DNA from: Bacteroidales bacterium
GTDB taxonomy: Bacteria > Bacteroidota > Bacteroidia > Bacteroidales > Paludibacteraceae
NCBI GenBank assembly: GCA_012837935.1
Contig: DUQG01000002.1
Coordinates: forward strand, 1 to 57,758
Direction of reading: 5' to 3'
Length of the DNA stretch: 57,758 bases
Made by a program: the position numbers and the translations under genes. Below are positions 16,777-26,520 of the stretch, piece by piece (position 1 is the stretch's first letter; every line of letters begins with the position of its first letter). The notes under the pieces are model-generated. The model was not told the origin of the DNA, ran no database searches, and saw only the letters and a program-made list of their open reading frames with translations.

Positions 16777-18624
16777 ATGAGAAAGTTAGTTTTTTTATCC
16801 GCATTGGTGATATTTCTTACGGGTTGCGTTAATCAAAAAGCAATCGTGAAGGTTGATGTGAAACCAAATACAAAAGAAAATATATCGCCTATTGTAGGAA
16901 AATTGATTGCAGAACTTGAAGCTCGTCAAGACACAACTCATCTAACCGTGAAATTTCCAAAAGGAACTTATCATTTTTACGAGGAAGGTGCATTTACCAA
17001 AGAATATTATATTTCCAATCACGACCAAGATAATCCTAAAAAAGTAGGATTTGCGTTGGAGAATTTAAGTAATCTGACCATTGACGGGCAAGGTTCTGAA
17101 TTTATTTTCCACGGTCGGATGGTGCCTTTTTCCGTAATAAAAGGAAATAATATCACCCTGAAAAACTTTTCGATAGATTATGAAATTCCTGCTTTTCGCC
17201 AATTGACTATTCTTTCTGTTGATACAGCGAGTGGCGTGGTAGAGGCTGAAATCTACCCTGCCGGACATCACCGTGTGGATAATGGGAATAGATTGATTGC
17301 TGTGTGTGAAGGTTACGAAAATCCTTTGTTTGTGTCGATGGGATTTCATGAAAATAGAAGACTAACCTATCAGCGAGGCGATGTGAGTTTTGACGCTAAA
17401 AAAATAGAAACGGTTAATGAGGATAAATTAAAAATATTTGGCTGGAGTCAAACCAAGCAAGTTGCAGTGGGCGACCGTTATGCGTTACGTTCTTATCATC
17501 GTCCTACGCCGGGCATTTTTATAAGCGAGTGCAAGGACATGTTTTTTGAAAATATAAAAGTGCATTATGCCGAAGGAATGGGTTTATTGGCACAAATGAG
17601 TGAAAATATCACGTTGGATGGATTTTCCGTTTGCCTAAAAGGCGATAATGACCCGCACTACTTTACCACGCAAGCCGATGCAACACACTTTTCAGCATGT
17701 AAGGGAGTGATTATTTCCAAAAATGCACTCTATGAAGGAATGGCAAATGACGCTATCAATGTTCACGGAACTTATCTTCGAATAACCAAAAGAGTAAACG
17801 ACAATACTTTGCAAGGTCGATATATGCACCCGCAGGCTTACGGTTTCATTTGGGGTGTGCCGGGTGATGAGGTGCAGTTTGTAGAAAGTGAGAAAATGGA
17901 GTTAGTGGGCGATGCGTTTGTTACTACAATCAAAGAGATTAAAGCTATTGACAAGCCGACAGAATTTGGAGCAAAAGAGTTTGAAATAACATTCAATGAT
18001 GCTTTACCGAAGATAATTTCCGAGAAAGGAAAATTTGGTGTGGAAAACTTAACTTGGACACCCGAAGTGGTCTTTTCGGATAATGTAATTCGCAACAATC
18101 GGGCTCGTGGTGCCTTGTTTAGCACGCCGAAAAAAGTGGTTTGTGAAAATAATTTCTTTGACCACACGCACGGTACGGCTATTCTACTTTGTGGCGATTG
18201 TAACGGTTGGTACGAAACCGGAGCTTGTCGGGAAGTAATTATTCGCAACAACCGCTTCCTGAATGCGTTAACAGCTAATTATCAGTTTACAAACGGCATT
18301 ATCTCTATTTATCCCGAAATTCCGAACCTAAAAGACCAGCAGAAATATTTCCATTCGGGCGTAGTGATTGAAAATAACGTATTTGAAACTTTTGACAGAC
18401 CATTAGTCTATGCAAAATCGATTGACGGATTGATTTTTAGGAATAATAAAATCAAACAGAACAACGAATTCAAGCCGTTCCACTGGAATAAACATCCGTT
18501 CTTTTTTGAAAAAGTGAAGAATGTCAGTATTGAAAACAATACTTTCGGCGAAGGTTTTGAATTTGATGCAGAGAGTGATGTAAGAGTAGAGCAATCGCCT
18601 GAAAATGCGGTAACTGTGAAATAA
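16777..18624 (+). CDS. glaB: GH110 alpha-1,3-galactosidase, B type, lipoprotein
   Basis: Removes terminal alpha-1,3-linked galactose by an inverting mechanism, for example from blood-group B or linear alpha-Gal glycans. The 615 residues start with a lipoprotein signal (lipobox LTGC, Cys 16), placing it at the outer membrane or cell surface. A right-handed beta-helix fold with family signatures follows: YYISNHDQDNPKKVG near 68, LTIDGQGSEFIFHGR near 97, ADATHFSACKG near 300 and NDAINVHGTYL near 324. In alignment from memory, Asp301 and Asp325 match catalytic carboxylates. The residue before Asp325 is Asn324, where Bacteroides enzymes have Asp, so activity should be tested. The GH95 gene follows 46 nt downstream. 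Confidence 0.88.
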   Translation: MRKLVFLSALVIFLTGCVNQKAIVKVDVKPNTKENISPIVGKLIAELEARQDTTHLTVKFPKGTYHFYEEGAFTKEYYISNHDQDNPKKVGFALENLSNLTIDGQGSEFIFHGRMVPFSVIKGNNITLKNFSIDYEIPAFRQLTILSVDTASGVVEAEIYPAGHHRVDNGNRLIAVCEGYENPLFVSMGFHENRRLTYQRGDVSFDAKKIETVNEDKLKIFGWSQTKQVAVGDRYALRSYHRPTPGIFISECKDMFFENIKVHYAEGMGLLAQMSENITLDGFSVCLKGDNDPHYFTTQADATHFSACKGVIISKNALYEGMANDAINVHGTYLRITKRVNDNTLQGRYMHPQAYGFIWGVPGDEVQFVESEKMELVGDAFVTTIKEIKAIDKPTEFGAKEFEITFNDALPKIISEKGKFGVENLTWTPEVVFSDNVIRNNRARGALFSTPKKVVCENNFFDHTHGTAILLCGDCNGWYETGACREVIIRNNRFLNALTANYQFTNGIISIYPEIPNLKDQQKYFHSGVVIENNVFETFDRPLVYAKSIDGLIFRNNKIKQNNEFKPFHWNKHPFFFEKVKNVSIENNTFGEGFEFDAESDVRVEQSPENAVTVK

Positions 18625-18670
18625 ACTTAGAAACTATTTGATAATAGACTTTTAGACAAATAGACAAAAG

Positions 18671-21085
18671 ATGAAAACACGTATTTTAATTTTAACTTTT
18701 TTTGCATCGACAGCGTTTAGCTTTCTATTTGCAAACACAAATCAAAACTTAGAACTTCGTTACTACAAACCAGCTTCTATTTGGGAAGAGACCTTACCAC
18801 TCGGAAACGGTCGCATTGGTATGATGCCGGATGGTGGTGTTGACAAAGAGCATATCGTGCTAAATGACATTACTATGTGGTCAGGCAGCGAAGAAGATGC
18901 GCTTAATCCCGATGCATATAAATACCTGCCGGAAATCAGAAGTCTGCTTTTGGCAGGGAAAAATGTAGAAGCACAAGACATCATGTATAAGCACTTTAAG
19001 TGTAAAGGTGTTGGTTCCGGTTTTGGTGCAGGAAACAACGTGCCTTACGGATGTTTCCAAATGTTGGGCGACCTATATATCCATCAGAAATACGCTGGAA
19101 ATGATGCTGTGCTAAATTACAGCCGTGCATTAAGTTTGAATAATGCTTTGGCGACAACCACTTTTTCCAAAGGTGGTGTAACCTACACGCGTGAGTATTT
19201 TACTTCTTTTGGCGATGATGTGTTGGTTATTCGTCTGAAAGCAAATAAGAAAAAATCAATCAGTTTTGATTTGGAACTTAGTCGTCCTGAGCGAGCTACC
19301 GCGTTAGCAAAAGGCAATGAAATTATTATGTCCGGACAGCTTAATGACGGCTATAACACGGCAATGGGTGTTCGTTTTTATACGAAGGTCAGAGTAATTA
19401 ATAAAGGTGGAAAGCTAAGCGACGACGGCAAAAAGCTAAGTCTGAATAATGCCAATGAAGCTATTATTTTGATTTCCACTTCTACTGATATGTTGGATAA
19501 GTCCTACATATCAACGGTAGATAATTTGATGGCAAAATCGGCTAAAACTTCGTTCACTAAATTACGTAAAAAACACGTAAAAGAATATCAAAAAAAGTTT
19601 AATCGAGTAGAACTGAATCTTGGCAAACAAAATGCTAATAGTGCTACTGATAGACGATTGACAGATTTTCAAAATAATGATGACCCTGTATTTGTGGCAC
19701 TTTATTTTCAATTTGGCAGGTACTTGATGATTTGTGGAACAAATGAAAACTCTATGCCGCTTAATTTGCAAGGACTTTGGGCAAATACGGTACAAACCCC
19801 ATGGAACGGTGATTATCACCTGAATATTAATGTGCAGATGAACTACTGGCTCGCCGAAGTTTGCAATCTTTCGGAACTTCATATGCCTTTGATTGAGTTT
19901 ACAAAATCACTTGTTCCATCTGGAACAGCTACGGCAAAAACCTATTACGGTGCCGAAGGTTGGACAGCTCATATGATGAGTAATCCTTGGAAATTTACCG
20001 CACCGGGCGAGCATGCATCTTGGGGTGCCACGGTTACGGGTGGTGCTTGGTTGTGTGAGCATCTTTGGGAGCATTATGCTTTTACGCAAGACAAAGAATA
20101 TCTGGCTTCGGTGTATTCTACGCTAAAAGGTTCGGCAGACTTCTTTTTATCTACATTGATTAAAGAGTCTAAAAATGGTTGGCTGGTTACAGCACCCTCT
20201 TCTTCGCCGGAAAATGGTTTCAGACAGGCAGGCACAGACCAGACCGCTTTTGTTTGCATGGGTCCTACAATGGATACGCAAATTATGACAGAACTGTTTA
20301 CCAATGTGCTGACTGCTGCTAAAATTTTAGGTATAGAAAATGACCCGACGGTAGAAAAAATCAAAACTGTACTTCCACAGCTTCCACCAATGCAAATCAG
20401 CGAAAAAGGCTATTTGATGGAGTGGCTTGAAGATTATGAGGAGGTAGAGCCTACACACCGTCACGTGTCGCACCTGTACGGACTTTATCCGAGCAATCAA
20501 ATTTCGCCAAACTCTACACCGGAGTTGGCTGCCGCCGCCAAAAAAACGCTTAATCGTCGCGGGGATAGTGGAACGGGCTGGTCGCGTGCATGGAAAGTGA
20601 ATTTCTGGGCAAGACTACATGATGGAAATCGTGCTTATAAGTTACTGAAAAGCTTATTGCAACCTGCCGTTGATTTAGATGCAAAAAAAGATGCTCGCCA
20701 CCGTGGTGGAACTTATCCAAACTTATTCTGTGCACACCCGCCTTTCCAAATAGATGGAAACTTTGGTGGAACGAGCGGAATTGCCGAAATGCTGATACAA
20801 AGTCAAGATGGTTATATCGATTTACTACCCGCACTTCCTGATGTTTGGAAAACCGGAAACTTCAAAGGTCTGCGAGTGCGTGGCGGAGCGGAAGTGGATG
20901 TTGAGTGGGAGAATAAAAAAGTGAAAACTATCACTATCAAAGCAGATGTAACGAATATATTTAAACTAAAAGTTCCGGAAAACGTTTCTACAATTACCTA
21001 CAAAAGAAAGAACTTAACGGTAGAAAACGGCTTTGTTAGTTTAGATTTGAAAAAAGGACAAAAAGTCAAGCTAAGCTGTGAGTAG
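18671..21085 (+). CDS. GH95 alpha-L-fucosidase (or alpha-L-galactosidase)
   Basis: An 804-residue exported glycoside hydrolase with a signal peptide (residues 1-22, no lipobox). GH95 enzymes cleave terminal alpha-1,2-linked fucose by inversion; some act on alpha-L-galactose. The N-terminal beta-sandwich begins YYKPASIWEETLPLGNGRIG. The (alpha/alpha)6 barrel carries the Asn-x-Asn pair in YHLNINVQMNYW near 383, the catalytic Glu in SSSPENGF near 515, and the Asp in FQIDGNFGG near 695. All four catalytic positions known from the family are present. It is probably co-transcribed with the GH110 gene. Together they would strip Gal and Fuc from blood-group B trisaccharide. Confidence 0.9.
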   Translation: MKTRILILTFFASTAFSFLFANTNQNLELRYYKPASIWEETLPLGNGRIGMMPDGGVDKEHIVLNDITMWSGSEEDALNPDAYKYLPEIRSLLLAGKNVEAQDIMYKHFKCKGVGSGFGAGNNVPYGCFQMLGDLYIHQKYAGNDAVLNYSRALSLNNALATTTFSKGGVTYTREYFTSFGDDVLVIRLKANKKKSISFDLELSRPERATALAKGNEIIMSGQLNDGYNTAMGVRFYTKVRVINKGGKLSDDGKKLSLNNANEAIILISTSTDMLDKSYISTVDNLMAKSAKTSFTKLRKKHVKEYQKKFNRVELNLGKQNANSATDRRLTDFQNNDDPVFVALYFQFGRYLMICGTNENSMPLNLQGLWANTVQTPWNGDYHLNINVQMNYWLAEVCNLSELHMPLIEFTKSLVPSGTATAKTYYGAEGWTAHMMSNPWKFTAPGEHASWGATVTGGAWLCEHLWEHYAFTQDKEYLASVYSTLKGSADFFLSTLIKESKNGWLVTAPSSSPENGFRQAGTDQTAFVCMGPTMDTQIMTELFTNVLTAAKILGIENDPTVEKIKTVLPQLPPMQISEKGYLMEWLEDYEEVEPTHRHVSHLYGLYPSNQISPNSTPELAAAAKKTLNRRGDSGTGWSRAWKVNFWARLHDGNRAYKLLKSLLQPAVDLDAKKDARHRGGTYPNLFCAHPPFQIDGNFGGTSGIAEMLIQSQDGYIDLLPALPDVWKTGNFKGLRVRGGAEVDVEWENKKVKTITIKADVTNIFKLKVPENVSTITYKRKNLTVENGFVSLDLKKGQKVKLSCE

Positions 21086-21100
21086 AGAGCAACTTAACAG

Positions 21101-21170
21101 GTTTCATGTTTCGTGTTTCAAGTTTCACGTTCCATGTTCCATGTTCCATGTTCCGAGTTTCAAGTTACGC
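21101..21170. repeat. Heptamer-periodic tract, 10 units
   Basis: Exactly ten 7-bp words with consensus GTTYCAT/GTTTCAA fill 70 bp without a phase slip. Three units in the middle are identical (GTTCCAT). The tract lies 15 bp after the GH95 stop and directly abuts a dispersed hairpin. Confidence 0.85.
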
Positions 21171-21210
21171 AACTAACCGCTTAGTCAAAAAACAACGGGC
21201 GGTTTGTTGC
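21169..21210. repeat. Dispersed hairpin, GCAAC stem, copy B
   Basis: GCAACTAACCGC (21169-21180) pairs with GCGGTTTGTTGC (21199-21210) with one mismatch. The same stem with another loop is at 2050-2078. Downstream, 21262-21300 shows 9-bp wording built on AATTCGTGT. Confidence 0.6.
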
Positions 21211-21311
21211 GTTAAATCATCATTCAACCATAAAAAAACGAAGTAAAATAACAACCAAACGCAATTCGTGTAATTCGCTTTAATTTGCGTAATTCGAACA
21301 AACTAAAAAAT

Positions 21312-22187
21312 ATGAAAGTAGCATTAATTCAGCAATCCAATACAGCTGATATTCCACAAAATATAAATAAACTGGAGGAAAACATCCGTAAAGTAGCAGC
21401 ACAAGGTGCTGAATTGGTCGTTTTGCAAGAAATCCACAACGGACTTTACTTTTGTCAAACAGAAGATGTGGCTGTTTTCGACCAAGCAGAAACCATTCCC
21501 GGACCTTCAACGGAGCGTTTTGGTATGTTAGCCAAAGAATTGGGCTTGGTAATTGTTTTATCTCTGTTTGAGAAAAGAGCACCCGGTTTATATCACAATA
21601 CAGCCGTAGTACTTGAAAAAGACGGAAGCATTGCAGGAATGTATCGCAAAATGCATATTCCGGATGACCCTGCTTATTACGAAAAATTTTACTTTACCCC
21701 CGGCGATTTAGGTTTTGAGCCTATTCAAACCTCTGTGGGTAAGTTAGGTGTGCTGATTTGCTGGGATCAATGGTATCCGGAAGCAGCACGCTTAATGGCG
21801 ATGGCAGGTGCCGAAGTGTTGATTTATCCAACAGCTATTGGCTATGAAAGTACTGATACAGATAAAGAAAAAGCCAGACAGCGCGAGGCGTGGGTTGCTA
21901 TTCAGCGTTCACATGCCGTAGCAAATGGAATTCCTGTGATTTCTTGTAATAGGGTAGGCTATGAACCTGATCCGTCAGGTGCTACCAATGGAATTCAATT
22001 CTGGGGAACGAGTTTTATTGCAGGACAGCAAGGTGAAATTTTAGTGCAACTGTCAGATAGTGAAGATGAGAATGTAGTTTTTGATGTTGATACAAATCGT
22101 ACAGAGCTTGTGCGGAGGTGGTGGCCGTTTTTTAGAGATAGACGAATTGATGCGTACGAAGAACTGATAAAAAGGTGGCTAGACTAA
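21312..22187 (+). CDS. aguB: N-carbamoylputrescine amidase
   Basis: Nitrilase-family amidohydrolase that splits N-carbamoylputrescine into putrescine, CO2 and ammonia in the agmatine route to polyamines. The 291 residues show the Glu-Lys-Cys triad in VVLQEIHNG (Glu near 41), YRKMHIPDDPAYYEKF (Lys near 112) and LICWDQWYPEAAR (Cys near 150). AAGLYHNT-like and NRVGYEPDPSG segments are specific to the AguB branch. The start is the ATG at 21312; an upstream in-frame non-ATG start adds residues that do not match the family. The usual partner, agmatine deiminase (aguA), is not in this window. Confidence 0.93.
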   Translation: MKVALIQQSNTADIPQNINKLEENIRKVAAQGAELVVLQEIHNGLYFCQTEDVAVFDQAETIPGPSTERFGMLAKELGLVIVLSLFEKRAPGLYHNTAVVLEKDGSIAGMYRKMHIPDDPAYYEKFYFTPGDLGFEPIQTSVGKLGVLICWDQWYPEAARLMAMAGAEVLIYPTAIGYESTDTDKEKARQREAWVAIQRSHAVANGIPVISCNRVGYEPDPSGATNGIQFWGTSFIAGQQGEILVQLSDSEDENVVFDVDTNRTELVRRWWPFFRDRRIDAYEELIKRWLD

Positions 22188-22199
22188 CGTGAGAAGCTT

Positions 22200-22235
22200 A
22201 ATCAACCAGCTAATTAACCATTTAACTATTTAACA
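22200..22235. repeat. Octamer-periodic tract before the endonuclease gene
   Basis: AATCAACC, a short spacer, then AATTAACC, ATTTAACT and ATTTAACA run up to 6 bp before the next start codon. The wording is the same as in 35692-35731. Confidence 0.5.
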
Positions 22236-22240
22236 AAATA

Positions 22241-25087
22241 ATGAAAACAATCCAACGAAGTTTATTACTTATTATTCAGCTTTGCATAGTCAGTACTATT
22301 TGTGCGGCTGTACCTACGGGCTATTACTATTTTGCTCGTGGAAAAAAGCAGGCGGAATTAAAAACAACGCTACATCAAATTTCCTCGCCGCTTATGGTGT
22401 TGGAATATGGAAGTGGTGAAGGTGCCACTTGGCAAGGTTTTTATAGCACCGACCGTAACGCCGACAACACGGTAAAAGATATTTATTCGCCTATTGTCCG
22501 GCAGTTCAATAAATATAATTCAATAAGTGATATGGCGATAGAGCACTCTTTTCCCAAAAGTTGGTGGGGTGGGCACGTGAATAATGCTTACAAAGATTTA
22601 TTTCATCTCTATCCGGCTGACAGTCGTACTAATTCAGCAAAAAGCAATCATCCGCTTGGTAAAGTAAAATATGATATTTGGTTTTACAATCAAGTTTCTA
22701 CCATAGGGAATAATACGTTTGGTACAGAATATACCGGAGCATGCTTTGAACCGGCAGATGAGTATAAAGGTGATTTTGCACGTTCGTACTTCTATATTTC
22801 TACTATTTATGAAGATTTATATCCGCTTTGGAATTCACCTATGTTAACCAACACGCGCTATCCGGCTTGGAAGTCCTGGGCGATTGATTTGTTGTTAAAA
22901 TGGCACGAAGATGACCCTGTTAGCCCAAAAGAACAAGATAGAAACGACAGTATTTACGCTATTCAGGGCAATCGAAATCCATTTATAGACCATCCCGAAC
23001 TGGCTGATTATATTTGGGGCGATAAACAAGACGAGCCGTTTACTTATCCGGCAGAAACAGGGGCTTTTATCATTTCGCCTCGTAGAAAATTTAGTGTGGA
23101 TTTTGGTGCAGTCTTTCAAAATAATACGAAGCAACAGTCTGTACTGTTACAAGGTGTAAATATTAGTTCTTCGCTAAGCCTAAGTTTTACAAATACCAAA
23201 TCATGTTTTTCTGTTTCGTCAAATTCGGTATCTGCAGAACAAGCTTTGGCTGGCTACAATCTCGTTATACAGGCTTCGCCAAATACTGCAGGTGTAATTT
23301 TAGATACGCTGATTATTAGTAACGGCGGACTTCAAGAAGAGACTCGTATTCCGCTAAAAATTGTTGCTACTTCGGAGTTTATCACTACCGAACCCACAGA
23401 TATAACGCCTGTTGGTGCTACTTTGCATTGGTTGGAAGACCCAGCGGCAAGCGATTATAAAGTAAGTTTATATCAAGGAAATGAAAATGCAGGCGATTTA
23501 ATTATTTCAGGATATTACGAAGGAGCTTCTAACGATAAAGCGATTGAACTTTACAATGGTACCGGAAAAACGGTTGACTTGTCAAAATATTCCCTAAAAA
23601 AACAATCAAACGGTGATGGAAAATTTGTCGCAACCTACTATCTGTCAGGTAACTTGCCAAACAACAAGACTTGCTTAGTTGTTTACCAGCCACCAACATC
23701 ACAAACGCCGGTAAACGACGCTTTGAAATCTAAAGCTGATTTGTTTACCGACTCAATTTGTGCTTTCAATGGCAACGATGCTTTAGCTTTGTTTAGAAAC
23801 GGAATTCAGATAGATGTAGTAGGTAAAATTGACGGCGGTGCGGATTATAAATGGGGAGAAAATAAAATTCTGAAGCGCAAATCAAACATTACTCATCCAA
23901 GCAATCATTTTGATTTGGCAGATTGGGACGAGTTTCCTTATGAACAATTTGAGAAAATGGGTGCTCACAGCATGAATTTGTCAGGCATATCTAACTATAT
24001 TTTCAAAGATAAATCTGCCGGAAGTATCAATAAAATGGAAGTTGCGGAGTTGTTGCCGGGCACCCAATATACTTATAGCGTAACATCTGTTCGTAACGAT
24101 GAGCAAATTCCTTCAGTAAACACACAATCCTTTAAGACAGAAGGACTTGAGGCGCCGATAGCGCAAGATGCTACAGATGTTTTTACAACTTCATTTATGG
24201 CTAATTGGGAGGAAACTAGCTATGCTACATCGTATTTGCTGGATGTGTTTCAGCTTCAAGGTTCCGGTTTTACACAAATAAAGGAAACATTTGACAATGT
24301 AACTTCTTCCGGAGGTTCGTTGCCGGAAGGTTGGACAGGTAAAGTAAGCGGTAGTTACACCTCAACTGCAAGTTCCGGCGACAATCCACCTTCCGTTGGG
24401 TTTAAAAACGACAAGGAATGGCTGAAAACGAAGACTTTTTCAAGCAACATTATTGAGCTAAAATTTATGTACAGATTCCCGTCAAGCGGTGTGGGTTCCT
24501 ATATGATTGTAGAGGCTGAAAATAGTAAGGGTTGGGATAAAATTGACAGTATTACTTATGTAAATACATCCAAGTATTATCCTATCTATTCATTTGCATC
24601 AGACAAGGAATATCGGACGATTCGCTTTACTTACAATAAATCGACAGGGAATTTTGCACTGGATGATGTGGAAATAACCTACGGCAATGTAGATACGGTT
24701 TATATGTTGAAAAATCAGGCTGTTGAGTCTGTAAGTTATTTTGTAGATGGATTGACCGAAGATAATATTTATTATTATCGAGTAAGAGCAATAAACGGGG
24801 ATGTAGTTTCCGGCTACTCTGATATAATAGAAGTGAATACTATCCGTTCAAGCACACAAAATCAGAATAACTCAACTTACCGATATGTACTTACAGATAG
24901 AGGTGTGAATATTCTTGATTTACAAGGTAATGAAACGATTCGAGTTTATTCTGTAACCGGAATACTATTATATAATAATATTATAAGCAATTCGGATGCT
25001 GTTTCAATTCCATTAGACGGAAAAGGAATTTATATTATTCAGATAAGCAAAAAAGGATTAAGCGAAGTAAGAAAGATTATAAAGTAA
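22241..25087 (+). CDS. Secreted endonuclease I with lamin-tail domain and type IX sorting signal
   Basis: A 948-residue exported nuclease. A signal peptide covers residues 1 to about 22. An EndA/NucM-type endonuclease I domain spans about 25-265, with the metal-binding core EHSFPKSWWGG near 100 and DLFHLYPADSRTNSAKSNH near 118. A lamin-tail domain lies at about 420-560 (GASNDKAIELYNGTGK). Next come a fibronectin-III-like stretch, a choice-of-anchor/MAM-like beta-sandwich near 690-820, another Fn3 near 830-880, and a C-terminal sorting domain (about 885-948). The last ends in the GIYIIQISKKG pattern of type IX secretion cargo. It probably scavenges extracellular DNA. A terminator follows. Confidence 0.85.
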   Translation: MKTIQRSLLLIIQLCIVSTICAAVPTGYYYFARGKKQAELKTTLHQISSPLMVLEYGSGEGATWQGFYSTDRNADNTVKDIYSPIVRQFNKYNSISDMAIEHSFPKSWWGGHVNNAYKDLFHLYPADSRTNSAKSNHPLGKVKYDIWFYNQVSTIGNNTFGTEYTGACFEPADEYKGDFARSYFYISTIYEDLYPLWNSPMLTNTRYPAWKSWAIDLLLKWHEDDPVSPKEQDRNDSIYAIQGNRNPFIDHPELADYIWGDKQDEPFTYPAETGAFIISPRRKFSVDFGAVFQNNTKQQSVLLQGVNISSSLSLSFTNTKSCFSVSSNSVSAEQALAGYNLVIQASPNTAGVILDTLIISNGGLQEETRIPLKIVATSEFITTEPTDITPVGATLHWLEDPAASDYKVSLYQGNENAGDLIISGYYEGASNDKAIELYNGTGKTVDLSKYSLKKQSNGDGKFVATYYLSGNLPNNKTCLVVYQPPTSQTPVNDALKSKADLFTDSICAFNGNDALALFRNGIQIDVVGKIDGGADYKWGENKILKRKSNITHPSNHFDLADWDEFPYEQFEKMGAHSMNLSGISNYIFKDKSAGSINKMEVAELLPGTQYTYSVTSVRNDEQIPSVNTQSFKTEGLEAPIAQDATDVFTTSFMANWEETSYATSYLLDVFQLQGSGFTQIKETFDNVTSSGGSLPEGWTGKVSGSYTSTASSGDNPPSVGFKNDKEWLKTKTFSSNIIELKFMYRFPSSGVGSYMIVEAENSKGWDKIDSITYVNTSKYYPIYSFASDKEYRTIRFTYNKSTGNFALDDVEITYGNVDTVYMLKNQAVESVSYFVDGLTEDNIYYYRVRAINGDVVSGYSDIIEVNTIRSSTQNQNNSTYRYVLTDRGVNILDLQGNETIRVYSVTGILLYNNIISNSDAVSIPLDGKGIYIIQISKKGLSEVRKIIK

Positions 25088-25112
25088 TGAATTGTTAAAT
25101 AAATATAAAAAG

Positions 25113-25144
25113 AATGGTTGTGCTGCAAAGTGCAACCATTTTTC
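25113..25144 (+). terminator. Terminator after the endonuclease gene
   Basis: AATGGTTG and CAACCATT form an 8-bp stem, possibly extended by wobble pairs, followed by TTTTTC. Confidence 0.75.
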
Positions 25145-25217
25145 TTACTGAAAATCTCACTTTTATCTCTTTTTCAAAGAAAACCTTACTTTTTTGAGAA
25201 AAAATAGCCTATGACTC

Positions 25218-25248
25218 ATTGCTAAATAAAAAATTATTCGTACCTTTG
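25218..25248 (+). promoter_or_regulatory. Promoter of the rpsL / str ribosomal operon
   Basis: ATTG at 25218-25221 and TACCTTTG at 25241-25248 are 19 bp apart. The core CGTACCTTTGCAA is shared with the minus-strand promoter at 2268-2275. The start codon of rpsL is 67 bp downstream. Confidence 0.75.
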
Positions 25249-25314
25249 CAACCCATTTGGAGAAAAAGTAAATGGATAATTTATAAGTATTTATTAAACA
25301 AACATTGAAAAGAA

Positions 25315-25719
25315 ATGCCTACAATTCAACAATTAGTTAGAAAAGGAAGACAAGTGCTTGTAGAAAAAAGCAAATCTCCGGCTTTGGATTCTTGTCCACA
25401 ACGTCGTGGAGTTTGTGTTCGTGTTTATACTACAACGCCAAAAAAACCTAACTCAGCTATGCGTAAAGTGGCTCGTGTGCGTTTGACGAATCAAAAAGAG
25501 GTGAATGCTTACATTCCGGGTGAAGGACACAACTTACAAGAACACTCCATTGTGATGGTTCGTGGCGGTCGTGTGAAAGACCTTCCGGGTGTACGTTATC
25601 ACGTGGTTCGTGGTACTTTGGATACTGCAGGTGTGAGTGGTCGCACCCAACGTCGTTCAAAATACGGTGCAAAACGTCCAAAACCGGGACAAGCCGCAGC
25701 AACAGCTAAGAAAAAATAA
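25315..25719 (+). CDS. rpsL: 30S ribosomal protein S12 (uS12)
   Basis: Decoding-centre protein of the small subunit. [12 protein letters not shown] and [18 protein letters not shown] are diagnostic. The lysine in PKKPNSA that is mutated in streptomycin-resistant strains is wild type. The 134 residues include a short Lys/Ala-rich tail. It heads the str cluster rpsL-rpsG-fusA. Confidence 0.98.
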   Translation: MPTIQQLVRKGRQVLVEKSKSPALDSCPQRRGVCVRVYTTTPKKPNSAMRKVARVRLTNQKEVNAYIPGEGHNLQEHSIVMVRGGRVKDLPGVRYHVVRGTLDTAGVSGRTQRRSKYGAKRPKPGQAAATAKKK

Positions 25720-25909
25720 TTCATCCGCGATGAATTAAAAGGTTTCGATTAATTCGAAATTTCTAACAAAAAACAGTAACAAAATCAAGTTCAAAACAAC
25801 TTGTTTGAGTTTTAAGGTAGCAGATGAGGGTTGAGTAAATGCCTAAGAGAAGGCGTTGAAGTAAAACTAAAAGCAACCAAAAAAACAAAAACGGAAATTT
25901 TACAAAAAA

Positions 25910-26386
25910 ATGAGAAAGACAAAACCTAAAAAAAGGATTATTTTACCTGATCCGGTTTTTAATGAGTCAATGGTTACAAAATTTGTAAACCACTTGATGT
26001 TTGATGGCAAAAAGTCAATAGCTTTCAGTATTTTTTACGATTCTTTGGATCTAGTAAAAACTAAACTTCCAAATGAAGAGAAATCCCCCCTTGAGATCTT
26101 TAAGAAAGCTCTTGAAAATGTCACTCCGTTAGTGGAAGTAAAATCTCGTCGTGTTGGCGGTGCTACTTTCCAAGTTCCTACAGAGATTCGTCCAGACAGG
26201 AAAGAATCTATTTCAATGAAAAATCTTATTATTTATGCACGTAAGCGTGGTGGTCGTTCGATGGCTGAGAGATTGGCTGCCGAAATCATTGATGCTTATA
26301 ATAGTCAAGGTGGCGCATTCAAACGTAAAGAAGATATGCACCGTATGGCTGAAGCTAACCGTGCGTTTGCACATTTTAGATTTTAA
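25910..26386 (+). CDS. rpsG: 30S ribosomal protein S7 (uS7)
   Basis: Primary 16S rRNA binder that nucleates the head domain. It begins [20 protein letters not shown] and contains [18 protein letters not shown] and [18 protein letters not shown]-like ends typical of S7. The 158-residue length is normal. The gap of 190 nt after rpsL holds no gene and no clear promoter. Confidence 0.98.
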   Translation: MRKTKPKKRIILPDPVFNESMVTKFVNHLMFDGKKSIAFSIFYDSLDLVKTKLPNEEKSPLEIFKKALENVTPLVEVKSRRVGGATFQVPTEIRPDRKESISMKNLIIYARKRGGRSMAERLAAEIIDAYNSQGGAFKRKEDMHRMAEANRAFAHFRF

Positions 26387-26520
26387 TTAAAACAATCGTT
26401 CATCGATTGAACTTGTTTCTTCGGTGAAAGTCTTATAGGTATTATCAATAAAATAGCTTACTCAGTATAATTTTCTTAAGGTATAAAAAATAACTGTCTG
26501 AGTAGCGGAAAGAAACAAAA

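Noticed and set aside
26393-26409. CAATCG/CGATTG hairpin after rpsG as a terminator
   Set aside because: The stem is only 6 bp with no T tract, and fusA is expected to be co-transcribed.
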